Origin: Monosporascus cannonballus
Lineage: Eukaryota; Ascomycota; Sordariomycetes; Xylariales
Length of the DNA stretch: 64,000 bases
Direction of reading: 5' to 3'
Assembly (NCBI GenBank): GCA_004154925.1
Contig: QJNS01000056.1
Span: 1-64,000, forward strand
Position 1 is the stretch's first letter. Every line of letters starts with the position of its first letter. The translations under genes were made by a program, and so were the position numbers. The notes under the pieces were generated by a model. That model was not told the DNA's origin. It ran no database searches and was given only the letters and a program-made list of their open reading frames with translations. Shown one piece after another: positions 11,832 through 24,754 of this stretch.

Positions 11832-14800
11832 TCGCCTGTAATACGTTAGGTCCCTGATGCTGCCGCCGTTGCAGTCTATGCGGGGTCGGAGAACGAACGT
11901 CGAAGATGCCAGCATTACTTCCCCCCTCGGCAGCCAAGAGAGAGCGCGCCTCCCACCGCGATTTGTCGTGGCGTTTCAAGAGGCGACACTCGGGTCTATC
12001 GCTTGCGCGCAGGGATTGATAGCCATCCCGTCCGTCATCTCAGCACAGTCGAGGATTTCCCCAGATCCCATGTAATAAGCGCGATCCCATCAGGGACCGT
12101 TAGGGCGAGACAAGGGATGTTCCGTTGAAGAAGCCGAGTTTAAACGGCTACAGTTAGCCTCTTGCCAAAATTAGCTCCCGCCCCCTTGTCTAGCCTCACC
12201 TGTCTCCCCATCGGGGACCCATGCGGCTGGTGGACCGGCGGGCAGGATGGGTAGCGTGTGTGTGTCACCGTAGAGCTCTCCCACGCCACGACGGCCCCGC
12301 CAGAGCAACTTGACTCTACGTATATGAGGAAGCGGATCGCCGACCGGACTCGGGTGCTTATGAGGTTACTCGTCTCCTTGCTGGGGAAACAGAAAGAATC
12401 ATTTAGACGCGTTCACAGGTTCGGCTCGTCTAGGCGGCCCTTTTCGGCTGGCTTCCGCTTAGCCACTTCCTTCGGCTCGCTTAGCCCTCTTCAAGAGAGT
12501 TCGGTGTCCGACTTGGCCGGGGATGGGCCCCGCCTAAAGCCGTTCCCCCATGTAGCACCTTAGTAAGCCCTTCCCCAATCCCTCGGGGGAGCATAGTGGA
12601 TTATATAACCCAGAATAGCTTCAACGTCGAGTCCTCGGATACATCGGGTTGCACTGTTGAAGATGCTGTGCGTGCACCAGGATGACTAACTTAAGCGAGC
12701 TGTAGCGCAGGGTGACCAGGGAGGTCGGGGTCACGACATGTTCCCGGAAAGGTCAAGGCTTCATTCGATGCTCAAGGTAAAGGACTGGGTCTCTTTGATT
12801 GAAAATCCTACATGTTACTCCCATATAAACCAACCAGCGGCATGATGCCAGGGTCCGAATACCCAGTTCTAGTACGAAACCGACACCCCATACCACCTCC
12901 GCTCCGTGACAAAGCAAGATATTCTAATGGAAGGCCCATTTGGGCTTGTAAAAAGGGGTGGATAAGGGAGCGTCGAGAAGGGAAATAAAAGACACACCCA
13001 CACAGAGATCCTCCAACGCCCAGCGCCGCAACCCCTTTCCTCTCTTGAATATTTTAATTGTAGCCGCTTCGGCTTCTGCCTCTGCCGTAAGAGGTCTCAG
13101 TCTCGCCGGAACCGCCCTGGCCGGATCCAGTGTCGGAGGTAGGCTGGTCGTTTCCAGTGTCAGGCATTTTGGTCTCGTTTATTCCCTCTTATAGGTCTAA
13201 TCGGCGAGTAGGATAGATATGCTTTAGCCCGTATGGGAAAGCGATAGCCGAGTTGGCTTGGATTTGAATTTCTTGGTTCCTACGCTTGAGATACGGCTCT
13301 GTCGAGTGTTGACTTGATTGTATCTTCGTGATATCGATCGTGAGCTTGTTGGTAAGGCCAGTTGTGGTGTAAATACCAAGGGGCTCCTAGTTCCCTCCCT
13401 GGCGATTCGATGGTGGCGGTCCGGGGGAAGCAATGATCTACGTCAGGGGTTAGCTTGAGTAAGACCCTTGTCGGGGAGTCGACCGGTCATTGGCCTGCTT
13501 GATGTGGCCTACCTAGAAATGGTTGGTGATAGCTGCTCAACGCGCTCACCAGGAAGGATAATGTCCCTTGAATTCGGTTGGAGTGCGATATAGCAGGATT
13601 GCGAAGGAGTGAGATGCTAGGGAGATTTTGATCAGGGATGCTGAAGAGGGTGGATGCTGAACGAGACTGCTTGGTCTATTCGAAGGGGAGGCAGGTTATA
13701 TAGACCCTGAGATAATTTGATAGTAGATTGAAACTGTTGCCTTACATCTGACGTTGCATATAGGCTTTGTCCAGTTCGGTAAAGCTTGGGGCACTGCATC
13801 AGCCCTACGGCTGGATCCTGTCGACCTTTCTTGTCCACCCTTTGGATTCAACCTAGCAGGATTAGGAAAGAGCCGAAGTGTTGGGGGTCCACTAAGTACC
13901 TCCTTCCTCGGAGCTCGCACCGAGAATCAGAAAGTCAGTATAGGGGTCAGGGTGGCAATATTCCGGGGGTCCAAGCCTGGCACTACGGTGCTGCCAGGAG
14001 GTAAAGAATGGGGACCCACGATCAACCAACTAGGCACGCGTCCAGTAGCAGTGCGTCCATCTAATTCCAGGAGGATATTCCTGCTCGGTCAAGAAGCCTA
14101 ACAGAATGCCATTGGGTTATAAACGCCCGGTCTAGAAGTAAAATACGACAGAAATGGTCGAGTGAGGCCTGGATGCGACGCTATTCATTGCGACTGGTGA
14201 GTGTGATAGCTTGCGGGAGTGTCAATGAGGACTGCGTGTTGGTCCTCACACACCGCACGCGCACCGGTTAGTTCGCGACGACGCATTCTAAGTGTTGAAG
14301 CGAGATTGCACATGTCAAATACGCCATATCCCCTTATTGTGACCTGTTCTCGGCATGCCGCCTCATCCGACATGGGGGAGCCCATCACCGGCAGCTAACC
14401 AAGGGAGGCCTGTGACCCAGCTTCGCCACCTAAACGTAAATAGCAAGGCAAGAAGATTAGCACGGGTCCGTTGCCTGGCGTAGTGGGAGGTTTAGTAACA
14501 TGGTGCTCTACTCATTTATGCCCCATGTCAGCGGGGACCGAGGAAGGCGCGGGCCGTCCTTACGCCGCATCCGCCGCCTCGGCTAGTGCAACGATTCGGC
14601 TGGTGGATCGCTGATAGACAGACGTGTGAGGCGACATACAATATGCCAAAGACGTCAAAGGGAAGTATTGTCTTGCGTATGCTTCGGCTAGTGTCCAAGT
14701 AGAATTAGGCACCGGAAGACCATGTGGCACGAGGCACCTGAAGAGCCGTAACAGACGCCCTCCCTGCCTTACCAGCAATGATACGAGAACCCGCTAGACG

Positions 14801-17800
14801 GGAACTCTCTGTCGTAGCGATGAGCAATAGTATCGCTCTCCCTGGCTCGTCTATTTCAGGTAACACAAACACTGGGGTGGTCGCTAGATAAGGCAAGGGG
14901 GGGCCGGAAGATCGCAGACGCCATGTGGTGGACCTGAGAAAGGGGGCTATACCTACTTGCAATCTACCGGCTTCGCGGGACCGATGGTGGAGAAATAAAG
15001 ATTTCCACAGTAAGGTGCTTACGGCTGTATGCCATGCCATTGGAAGATGCCGTAAGATGAGGCATTCAACGTTGAGATGCGATTCCAACAAGATGTTTGG
15101 CGATGCAAATATGTGGGCGCAATGCAGGTTGTGTGTGTGGGTAGAAGTGGGGAGTTTGGAGAAGTACCTCGCATGAAGGGGGCTACCCCAAGCACGCGCA
15201 TGGTTAGGCTTGGGTGTGGCTGATAAACACTTGCATGCATGTGCGAAGTACGAAGACGACGTACAATATCCCAGTCAAAAGCTCTGAATACAGTACTTAT
15301 TGTGCTACAAGTTGGGGGCCAGTTCCTACATAAGCCACAGCCCACGGGTCCCTCAGTGACGGCTTACAGGGGACGGCCGAGGGCGCTTACAGCGACCAAT
15401 GAGACCCGAGTCGGCGCATCGAGGGAATCTCCCGCGAATCCATCATTTTTCAATTGCCGATTGAGCCTCGCCTAAATTAATGTGTGTAACACGTTCACTG
15501 CCATATAACCTCATCGACCATTTTCAATGAACTGACTGATCCTGCCGATGAACGGCTGAGGCCGAGTAACGTAATTACAGGGTCGAAGACCGCATGCATA
15601 CTGACGTTTCCGACCCAGACCAGCTGAACACACTACCTACTGACTACCAATTTGCTTACTCTAGGCTCTTCAGCGACATAAAGCATCACCAAATTAGACG
15701 GACTTATATGTACGAAATTTGTCAACACCGACCCCGTCCAACCGACGATCCAGGGCTGTCGGAGGCTTTTCTCCATGCAATGTTGTCTGCGGACAGAAAT
15801 CCCGGCCGTAAACTAATGATCTACTCACAGGTGGTATTCATAGACGAAACACGTATTGCCTAAGAATTCCGCGTTGGTCCTGACAGTTTCACAGGCGGTG
15901 CTTGGCTACGGCGTAGGGCGGAGGAAGGCTTGCAATGCCTCGCATGTAGCAACGCACAATCTTTTCCCGTTTTCTTCTTTCTGCATGCAAATCGCCACCT
16001 CACAATCCGCTGAAACGACCTCTTTTGATTCGCCAAATTGTCGCAGATCGTGGAATACCTCCTATCGCGGTTGGTAGGGATGGCGTATAAAAACCTGATA
16101 ACGAACAGTTAGAACTTTCTCCCTGCAGCGGCTATGGGTTCCCGATGTAACCTTTCTCTCTCGCGCGAGTTAGGGCAAGACGACTGCCCAGGTAGGACTG
16201 CATTCCGCATCGCGTGCTGAATCTGACCGTCGTGACTCTTTAGACGTGAGTCCTTCTTAATCCGTATGGTCAAATGGAACACGACTTGCCACAAGTGTGG
16301 TGTATTCCGCTCGCCAACGGTCCACCTGTTCTGCTACCGCATAAGTGCGACTGCCGATTAGCGACGATATCGCATGCGATAACGAGAATCCGCCTTAAAG
16401 GATTGGTCCACTAGCGGATCGTAGTCGCGTCTAATGACAGCTAAAGCGTCCGCTGCGCTAGGTTCCAGGGTCGCATCACTCGGCTGCGCGTCCAATTGGG
16501 AACAAAGTTTTCTATATTAATGCCCCTCCTGTTGGCTTTTTAGCGAGGCTTTCATAACGGGGGTTTAGGTTAAGTCGTGTGGTCCTTGTTGGATCAGCTA
16601 CCCACTTAACTTACGTCAAAGAAGAGACGGCACGACATTCTCTTTTACTAACAGCGATCACCCTTTTGGGATTGGGTAGACTTGGATATGCCTCCCGGCG
16701 TGATAGAGGCCGGCTGCGACCCTCTGTGGCCGCTGATAATTAACGACATACCTCAAGTCTCTTTTTTGGCGAGAACTGCCTGGGCCAGGCGCAGTTACCG
16801 AGCCGGTCGCTCTAGGAAGGCCTGCCTCTCGTGAAGCCCAGAGGAGATACATGTCGGTAATTAAATGCGTAGGTAACCGTTCACGTCCATCTGCTTGTCT
16901 AGAATATCCTCCTAGCGTCTCATCTCATCTCCGTCACAGATTAGCAGAGCCGCGTTATGCACGTAGCAGTTACAAACCCAAACACCGAAGCTCAACATGC
17001 TGGCGTGGACGCCCTCGCCCAACGACGTACATGGCTGGGTTCACCAACTCGGTCGTCTAGACAGGCAACTCCTCAAGTGGCCGAGCGGCCAGACTGGAGA
17101 CTACACGCCGCCTATCTATTCAGGCAGCCATGCCTTTGTAGAGGTAAGAGGCTCAAATCATGTGGGCTATGTGAGGAAGGTCCCGACTCTGGTGCCTTAG
17201 GACGGGCACTTCTTAACTGCTACGCTGGGTTATCGTTCCGTGATAACCTGCATACCAATGCTTACCCTGGGCGACTATCGTACCTCAGCTCTACGGAAGG
17301 TACCCTGGTCAACCGAAAGCAGAGAGTATTGTACAATGAGGAATGACCATCCATGTAACTTGGCCCAAGGTGACATCAAAGAATAATATCCAATTGACAT
17401 AGGTTATTCAGGCCGGAGTCACTGTCGTTCGGCACGAGTGCCTTGCTGAGGACAGAGGTCGAAACGACATGCTCTGTCAAGTCGAGATTCCTAGAAGATT
17501 CGAGCGATGCGTGTATTCACCAAGGGAGTCCAAATGCAAACTCAGTTACGGGTCTCATAGCCAAGAGAGACATTCCCTCGCGCCGACTCTCGCCAGAACC
17601 AATACCACTTGCTATTAGGCGCATCAGACCCATTGGACATGCCGGTGTAAGTGTCTCCTGCTCGACCCTTATTGCCAGCAGCGACTAGAGGTTTTCAGTA
17701 CCGGAGAAGACCAAGGCAATCTTCACTCCTCCAACCAAATATAACGCTGGTACTTCTCTCGTCAGTCTTAACTGCATAGGCTCTCCTGCTGGGTGGGCTA

Positions 17801-18671
17801 AGCCCCGTCTGACTAGAGTTGTGCACCAGGGTAAAGGATCTGCTGGCATAGACGAAGACTGGGCCAAGTTGTTCGACCGCTCGTCGAACACTTCACTCTC
17901 CTTCTTCGAAGGTGCAGTGCCCAGCCCGTCTTCAGCAACATGACGAAAGAGCAACCTCCACTAGGCATAACCCGCTCCCCCCCTGCGAAATACGGGTAAT
18001 CTTTCCATCCGTAGGGTGTACCTGTCCTTACGATATTGGTAAGAGGACAGTCGCGGTGGGGTTCAATCCTGCCTGGCTGAATCACATACTACCCTCATCG
18101 CCCTAACTCCTGGGCTTCGGACCCACTGGAAGTGACTTAAACCCCACGGAAACCAATATGTGAATCGGGTATTCTACTCGCTTCTCGTCAACGACGCGAG
18201 TTATTACACCAGAACACTTGAAATTAGTGAGATACTGTGCCTATCTAATCTAGAGAGAATAAGTCAGCATTAATGTTCGCAGGCATCAGGTAGGGGCCAA
18301 ATGCATCAGGTGGCCGTTGGACGCGGGCGCGGGTCGTGGAAGGCCCTATGGAGGTGACCCTTAGGCTGGCGATGTTTAACTAGGTACATAGTACCAGCTA
18401 ATAATATCTCTTCGCTATAGTGGCAGACTATTTCCGACCTCCGCTTTGTGCTACCGAGCTGCTGGAGTACCGACCATAATAGCGGAACGACGTGACTGCG
18501 CCGACAATAAGCTGATGACTCAATTTGATGGAGCTGGAAGAAAGCTAGCCTGAACTTGTCGTCGGAGGCGTTGAAAACCAAAGTCTACATATTGAATAGC
18601 TCCTTTTCCTCCATGTCTTACCCGTTGTTGCGAATCTGTTGGAGCCCACCAGATATGTATGGAGAACAGGG

Positions 18672-18700
18672 GGGTCAGCCGTGGGGTCAGCCGTGGGGTC
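18672..18700. repeat. Short tandem repeat, GGGGTCAGCCGT-like unit
   Basis: Two consecutive copies of a GGGGTCAGCCGT unit, 13-14 bp long, followed by a partial third. It is a small local slippage product with no gene association that I can see. Confidence 0.5.
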
Positions 18701-19301
18701 CAGATGTTTCAGAGTTTAATTCTGGAGCCGCAGGCGACAATGGCGTCGCCAGCTGTAACCAAACCGAAATAGGAGACTAAAGGGGGGACATATCTGGTTG
18801 CGAGGCGAAAACTCTGGTTAAGAACAGGTAGATGTATGCAACCAGTCTACCCCTTGAGTCCTTTCTTAGATGGAGGGATCAATCAATTCTAAGAATATAG
18901 TATCTAATTACGGGCAATTTTGATTTTTTATCTAAAAAAAACTTAGAGCGTCCACGCTTCAAACTAGGATATGCTGCCCGCTGGCTCGCCATGAGAAACA
19001 ATAGGAAAGTTAGAACTCTGGCCTGTTCCTGACTAATACCGAGGACTTCGTTACCGCTATAGGGGCCCGTGGGTGTTTTATTCCCTGCGTATAGAGACAG
19101 GGACGTGAAAGAAGAAAGCAGTATCGGAAAGCTAGACGACAATTGGAAGCACCCGTAGCACCCGTCCTGCCCGCCCGCCTGGCATGACCCCCTTTCGAGG
19201 TATTTCCTTCCTCCACATCAATGCGCAATGCAGATCGAGACTCCGTCGATCGCCTAACAGCACGTAACCACTCCCCACTTCTTCAGTACTGGCCCGGGTG
19301 C

Positions 19302-20372
19302 TTAGTACAGATACGTCTCCTCACAGGGAACACCAGCGAGCTTCGTGCGGGTGGCATTCATCGGAGTCGTGGTGCGCCGCCTCATCCTACTACTACCAAT
19401 CGTGATTGTCCGCGCGGCGGTGATCGATATGTGTCCGAAGGTCCGGGTTGAGCGTGCCGTCCACCGGGTAGTCGATGGTGGTGGTGGCGGCGGGGGAGGA
19501 GGCGGAGGGGCCGATGATGGTGAGGGTGGTGGCGGTAGAGGAGGAGCCGATGAGTGCGGTGGTGAGGCAGACGTTTCGGTGGCGGTTGTCCCACCTAGGG
19601 GTACTGTCATTGTATGTACCGTTATAGTTGTAATTGTTGTATGAGCTCTGGTTGTTACTGTTACTGTTGTTCCTGCCCTACGTGGGGAACGTGATGATGA
19701 TGGAGGGGGTGGTGGCGGCCGTGACGTTGTCGTGTCCGGCAAGAATGCTATTGTCGTCTCTGACGGTGGTTCTACCCATACGGTAACGGTTGTTACAAGT
19801 GCCATCTTCTGGGCCATGGCCACAGCAACAGATGCATAACTAGCTGGAGCTGGTTCAGTGGTTTCTTCTACATGTCTCACTGCCGTGGTGAATTGCTCTG
19901 CCGCCCCTGGGGTAGTGAGGTTTTCTTGTCGAAACTGAACAAGCTCTGTCTCTTCGCCCGCTGCGAGCAGGATGCCATCGTTCTCTTCAAGGACCACGAG
20001 TTCTCCGTCATGGGGTGGTTCATGAAGTGACTGGTCACTCAGAAGGATCGCGTCCACAGCCTCCTCCGCATTCTCCAAGGAGATGAGTCCATCGGGACGA
20101 CAAGGCAATGTCTCGGAAGCTACTATGCTATGTATTGTGTAGGAGCGAGCAACATAGGTAATATCCGGCGGAGGCACCCTGTGAGCGGAATTCTCCTGAC
20201 ACTCTTGTAAAGGAACGACAGACCCAGATGCCCTTGTCGGGGAGAGGCAGAAATACCGCGGAGGCGCCCAGTCATTGGAAGTATCCTGGCGTTCTTGTAA
20301 GGGAATTGCGAAGCCAAAAGCCACAAATATAGCGGCCAATAGGTGTATGGTGGCGGCTCTGTTCGGTGTCAT
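19302..20372 (-). CDS. Secreted Pro/Thr-rich low-complexity protein
   Basis: Single-exon frame of 356 codons. The N-terminus has a classic signal peptide: Arg at position 5, a hydrophobic core (about 9-21, LLAAIFVAFGFA) and a small residue before the cut. Residues about 22-75 contain an imperfect internal duplication, seen in the paired PLQERQ and PLQECQ blocks. The middle (about 75-180) is acidic and non-repetitive. The C-terminal half is Thr/Ser/Pro-rich, with TTVTV-type stretches common in fungal wall and secreted proteins and several runs of prolines (up to about eleven). The tail turns basic (SRMRRR), and no GPI-attachment signal is evident. It is a likely cell-wall-associated or secreted protein of unknown role. 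The low-complexity tail could include misread or spliced sequence, so the C-terminus is uncertain. Confidence 0.55.
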   Translation of the reverse strand: MTPNRAATIHLLAAIFVAFGFAIPLQERQDTSNDWAPPRYFCLSPTRASGSVVPLQECQENSAHRVPPPDITYVARSYTIHSIVASETLPCRPDGLISLENAEEAVDAILLSDQSLHEPPHDGELVVLEENDGILLAAGEETELVQFRQENLTTPGAAEQFTTAVRHVEETTEPAPASYASVAVAMAQKMALVTTVTVWVEPPSETTIAFLPDTTTSRPPPPPPSSSRSPRRAGTTVTVTTRAHTTITTITVHTMTVPLGGTTATETSASPPHSSAPPLPPPPSPSSAPPPPPPPPPPPSTTRWTARSTRTFGHISITAARTITIGSSRMRRRTTTPMNATRTKLAGVPCEETYLY

Positions 20373-23300
20373 CTTCGAAGAATATCTTTCTTCGATTGGA
20401 TTTGTGATGCTGCCTCCCTGAGAAATGGTACCTCGCCCTAACTCACAAGCTTGGAGATGCCGCCGGGAGTGTTTGGATGCTATTTATATCCACTAGCAGA
20501 AGGCTTTATGGGGCGGTATGGCGGAGATCTCCCCCTCGAGGCATACGGTCGGTTTTAATATGTCAGTTTGGTGTAGCGGAAGCTTGCGCATCAGAGCAAA
20601 CAGGTCTGACAAGGTCGCGTAGTTCAGGATCTTCCCGGCCTAAGCAAACTCTCAAGATCCATGATGACGTTTTTCTGGAGTTGAATGCCAGTGGACCTGG
20701 GATATAGAAACCTAGGACATATTCCAATATGCTTGTGTATTGGTGAAGAGCCCAATCATAATGCCAAGAAACTGGGTTGGACAACCCGACTTCACAGGTT
20801 GTCTTTGGAGGACGGACATCACCTCCGTCCAAGGAAAGCGGATCGAGGGGTAGTACCGATACCAACGTAGCAGATGTAGCTCTCTGAACTTATACAATGA
20901 AACAGGACCGAAGTCCTACTGTCGACGAAATCTACTTACTCCAAAGGCAGAGGTCGAAGTTTTGGATCGGCAGGAAAAAAGCGTATGCGACTCGGTTCAG
21001 CTTCGGCGACAACATACGGCAATGAATACTTCAGAAACCCCGGATATTCGCGAGCTATTGGCTTCCTCAGGTTAAACCAAGTAAGCTTGTCTGTCTGTGT
21101 GATCCCAGAAGTTGCACACTTCCGGAAGCCCATCATGAGTCTTGATAAACATCAACTCGGGCTTGGCGCGGAGAATGAAGATCCTAAGAACGAGAGTCAC
21201 TCAGACACACCATGTCATGACTGCCACGGGCTAGTTGGGCGGTCTCTAGGGAAGGATCTTGAGTGCTAGATCAAGGTATCAAGGTCATAAGGTGAGCCTC
21301 AGGCCAGTTGGATGTGGAACATAGGACAATCGACCGGTGTGGCAAGATCTATGTTTGCTTCGGTTATCTCCTTCTCAAGCAGACAAGCGATGTGATGAGA
21401 CGACGTTGCACTATTTCGGGTGACTTTTCCGCATGAATGAGAGGCAGATACTGGTATGGACTTTGGATCACTCTTGCTGATCAATGAAAGGAGGCTGATC
21501 CTATTTTCTGTTGATAGTAACTCATTGTTCGACAATACCCCTGGCCCAAAGCACCAAATCCTTACTCGCGAGTACTAGAAAAGAACCGGTAAGAGCTAAC
21601 AAGTCTCGCCTTGCACCCATCGGCCACCACCTCGGTCTCTGCTCCTATAATCACCACGACCTCCACGTTTCCCACCACGGCCTTCGGTGCCTCGATAAGC
21701 TCTATAATCCCAGTTGCGCCTGTCATCCCGGGGAGTTGCGCTCGAACTCCCCGTGAACTTGGATAAGGATAACAATAAGCATGAGTAATGACGTGATCGG
21801 GGAGACCATGAGTCCGTCCTCCACGGCTCCGAATACATTGATGCTAGCACCTTCAGAGCACGACGCATGGTAGGGATCTTCTGTCCACCTTCCACGAGTT
21901 TCCCATATGGTTGATACCCTCATGTGATGATGAGATCAAACCGGTAGATACATGCCTCGGGCATCATATCTGCGTCTCTGTACGATTAGGGACCATCTTC
22001 CCCTGAAATACATCGCAAACCATTCTCCCGTAATATTGACAGAAAACTCAAGCCAGGGAACTTGTGGTCATGTGTATTCCTAGACATGCATCCCCGAAGA
22101 CACCCGTAAGAAATCCAGTGCCCTACCTGAGTCGGCAATGGCAGCCAACAAACGGTCGTGGGTGGGTCTTTCTTTCTTTTTTCTTTTTCTTTCAGGATCA
22201 CAGCTGACGTCAACAACCATAGCAATCATTCCAGCCGGGTAGATGATCTACTTCTGGACCTGATGGCGTCTGAGCCAAGGGTTCTCCGAGATACGCAAGA
22301 ATCCTCGCCAACGGGGCTCGGGAGTTCATGGTTCTGCACCCCATCATCTCTTCGTCGTCGACCGTACGGCTATCAGCCCCTTTCTCGTGTGTCTCCTTCA
22401 TCTCCTCGGTCATGTCCTCGCCTTCGGAGATACCCGTCTTGGCGGTATCTTTGCAGCCCTTGTAGTGCCCCTTAACGCCAGTATGCGATCACGACGAGTC
22501 CTTTAGCTCGTGCCATTCTCGCATTGCTGCACTTGGTTCTGTTCCGCCGACATCCAAGAGACTGAGGGCAGCTTGAATTGGCTAGAGACGCAGGCCAATC
22601 CATTGCCAAGCTCATATGAGCGTTGTAGGTTCCATGTCCATCTTTGCTCCCCCAATGTCCTGTTCCGCCCCTCCCACATGCTAGCTTTTCCTTCTTGTAA
22701 TCATGCGGGGTCTTTTTTGGCGATGGTGATAGGAAACTGAATAGGCGGAGTTGGGGTCCTGGAACTCGTTAGCGCGAGTTCTAAGAGCCTGCTTCACGTT
22801 GCTGAGGAGGTGTTTAAGGGTGAGAGGAGGTTTAGAATTATGCTCCTTCAGATGCCTGAACATCTTGTCCTCTGCGAGTGATTCAGCACTGCAACCAGGC
22901 CAGAGCGGAATCTCCATTCTCATCCTCGTAAACGGGAAACACGAAGCCTTCTCATTGCGTGATATCCTCGGTGGTGGCAACCTGAGGGCCGCGAGGAAAT
23001 GAGCAGGGCCGACTGTCAACGGCGTCGTCTGGGTGGGTGTCTCCCGGATGGGGCTAATACGTGAAGGTCGCGAAGAGTGGGAAAAAAAACAAAAAGGGTT
23101 GATGACGGTCCTCTATAAAAAGGGGGTAATCATCACTCAGACCCGCCCTCTCGCTCACTCCGACGCAGCCCTAGGCTCTGCACGCCACGCCTGTGTACAC
23201 GCAAACAAGTGAGCATCGACCCAGGTGTGGTCGACCAGTGACACACTTGGCTACGGTACCACGTTTGTACGAAACCTGGTCGCCGAGTCTGGAGTCCTCC

Positions 23301-24754
23301 AGCCTGACTGTCAGATCTACAAGCTGTCGACATGATGAAATAGGTGATTAGCCGTCGCTCTATCTTCTCCCGCACCAACCGGGCTGACCTTGTGGGCCGC
23401 GAACGGGGGGCAAGCAAGCTGAACCAAGTCAGATATACAGAGAAAGAGGGGAATCACATGAGTCGTTTGAGTGGTCGTCAAACTTTCTCAGTGAGGCGGA
23501 CTTATTGATATTCGATTTCTCATGCCGCCAGATAAAAGATCACCATTATTAACAGCTCTCAACCTTCACCACGAAATCTAAGCACAGGACAGTGCCATGG
23601 TTTGGTCAAGGACGATGAATCAGAATGGTCGATCCGAATTCTTCGCCCCGGGTCCTCCTCGCCGCGTGGAACACGGATTTGTCACTCATCCACAGGTCTT
23701 GGAACTCGAGAAGGCTAGCATTGAGTGAAAAATTATGCGTCGGCTAGTGTCGGAACAAATAGAAGACTCTAGCAATAAGATCCAGCACACGTAGGTATCG
23801 CAGCGACCACATGCCCAGATCACTAGTACGTGGGCCGGGATTCCGATGCTAATACAAGTGATAACGCCGTGGCGCGCCATCTCCAGGGGCAAGTGGCTAG
23901 TCGTGGTCGGACCTTGGACAGATTGGAAGCTAGCCGCCCTGTTTCAGGGCGCACCATCGCAAGGGCCGCAGCGGCCGCAAGGCGAGGACATGGCAGCATC
24001 CGGCAAAGAAACAATCGAGTACCATCCATCTTCACCGCAGCCACATTTAGCCCCCGAGGTGATCAGCACCTAAGCAGTAGTATCGTGGCCAAAGATCTCC
24101 CCGTGTTACCGAGGACAAATCGCAATTATTTCCGTATCAGGTCGAACCAGGTGAGGTCCCTTCGCAAAGAGTCGGTTCATACTTTAACTTCCCTCTTCTC
24201 TGTCTCACGTTCGAAAAGGCTTCCCGGGGGATGTGAAACCGGTCTTCGCTCGTTCTAATCGGGCCTGTCCAGCACCCGTCGTGATTGACACCCCAACGGT
24301 TTACAACACTCATACCTCAGACCCATGGGACGTTCTTCGTCATCGGGCCCAAGCCAACGGCAACTCGTGCCCCACGATTGCCGACGACAATGTTGCATCG
24401 CATTACTCGCCTTGCGAACTAGGGATGGAACTAGTCCCCTCGTTTTGTGATCGGGTTTAGTTGTGATCTGAGACTAATCACGTCCAGTTGTGCTATCCAA
24501 ACTACTATGCGGAAGAAGGCCTTGAACTTGGCAATCTGATCGCAACGATTTTCCTGAAGCAAACATTGCGATGGTAGTCACAGTAGACGGCACCAAAGCG
24601 GTATGGCTTAACTAGAAGGATGGTAGTTGGATGGATGCCACAGCACAGTCTGCTTATTCCACACGACTCCGGATATGTCAGAGCCATGTCGTAGCCATGA
24701 TGTCATGCGCCGCTGACCTTGTCCATCAGCTTAGGCTCCAGCTTTAAGTAGAGG
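20373..24754. other. Intergenic tract, no convincing gene
   Basis: About 4.4 kb without a recognisable gene. Short frames exist, for example an Arg/Gly-rich one on the minus strand near 21600-21700 and a hydrophilic one on the minus strand at 22681-23019. None has family motifs or splice support that I could establish. A pyrimidine-rich stretch lies at about 22160-22195. The right end is the 3' flank of the C2H2-WD40 gene. Confidence 0.45.

Larger units (their letters stand above)
6900..18900. other. 12-kb gene desert of balanced composition
   Basis: No reading frame longer than about 130 codons and none with recognisable protein similarity. Frames are of the length expected by chance and lie on all strands. 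GC is near 50% by eye and CpG is not depleted, in contrast to the AT-rich island on its left. Visible structure is limited to a foldback with an internal 8-bp tandem repeat at 11713-11831 and a short tandem repeat near 18672-18700. I see no tRNA or rRNA here. It may be long-decayed sequence that was never targeted by RIP. Confidence 0.6.

Noticed and set aside
18058..18075. GGTTCAATCC B-box-like sequence
   Set aside because: A five-pair T-stem is possible, but no A-box or acceptor stem lies at the right distance.
21596..21895. Arg/Gly-rich minus-strand frame resembling an RGG protein
   Set aside because: Only about 30 residues look RGG-like, with no splice support or conserved domain.
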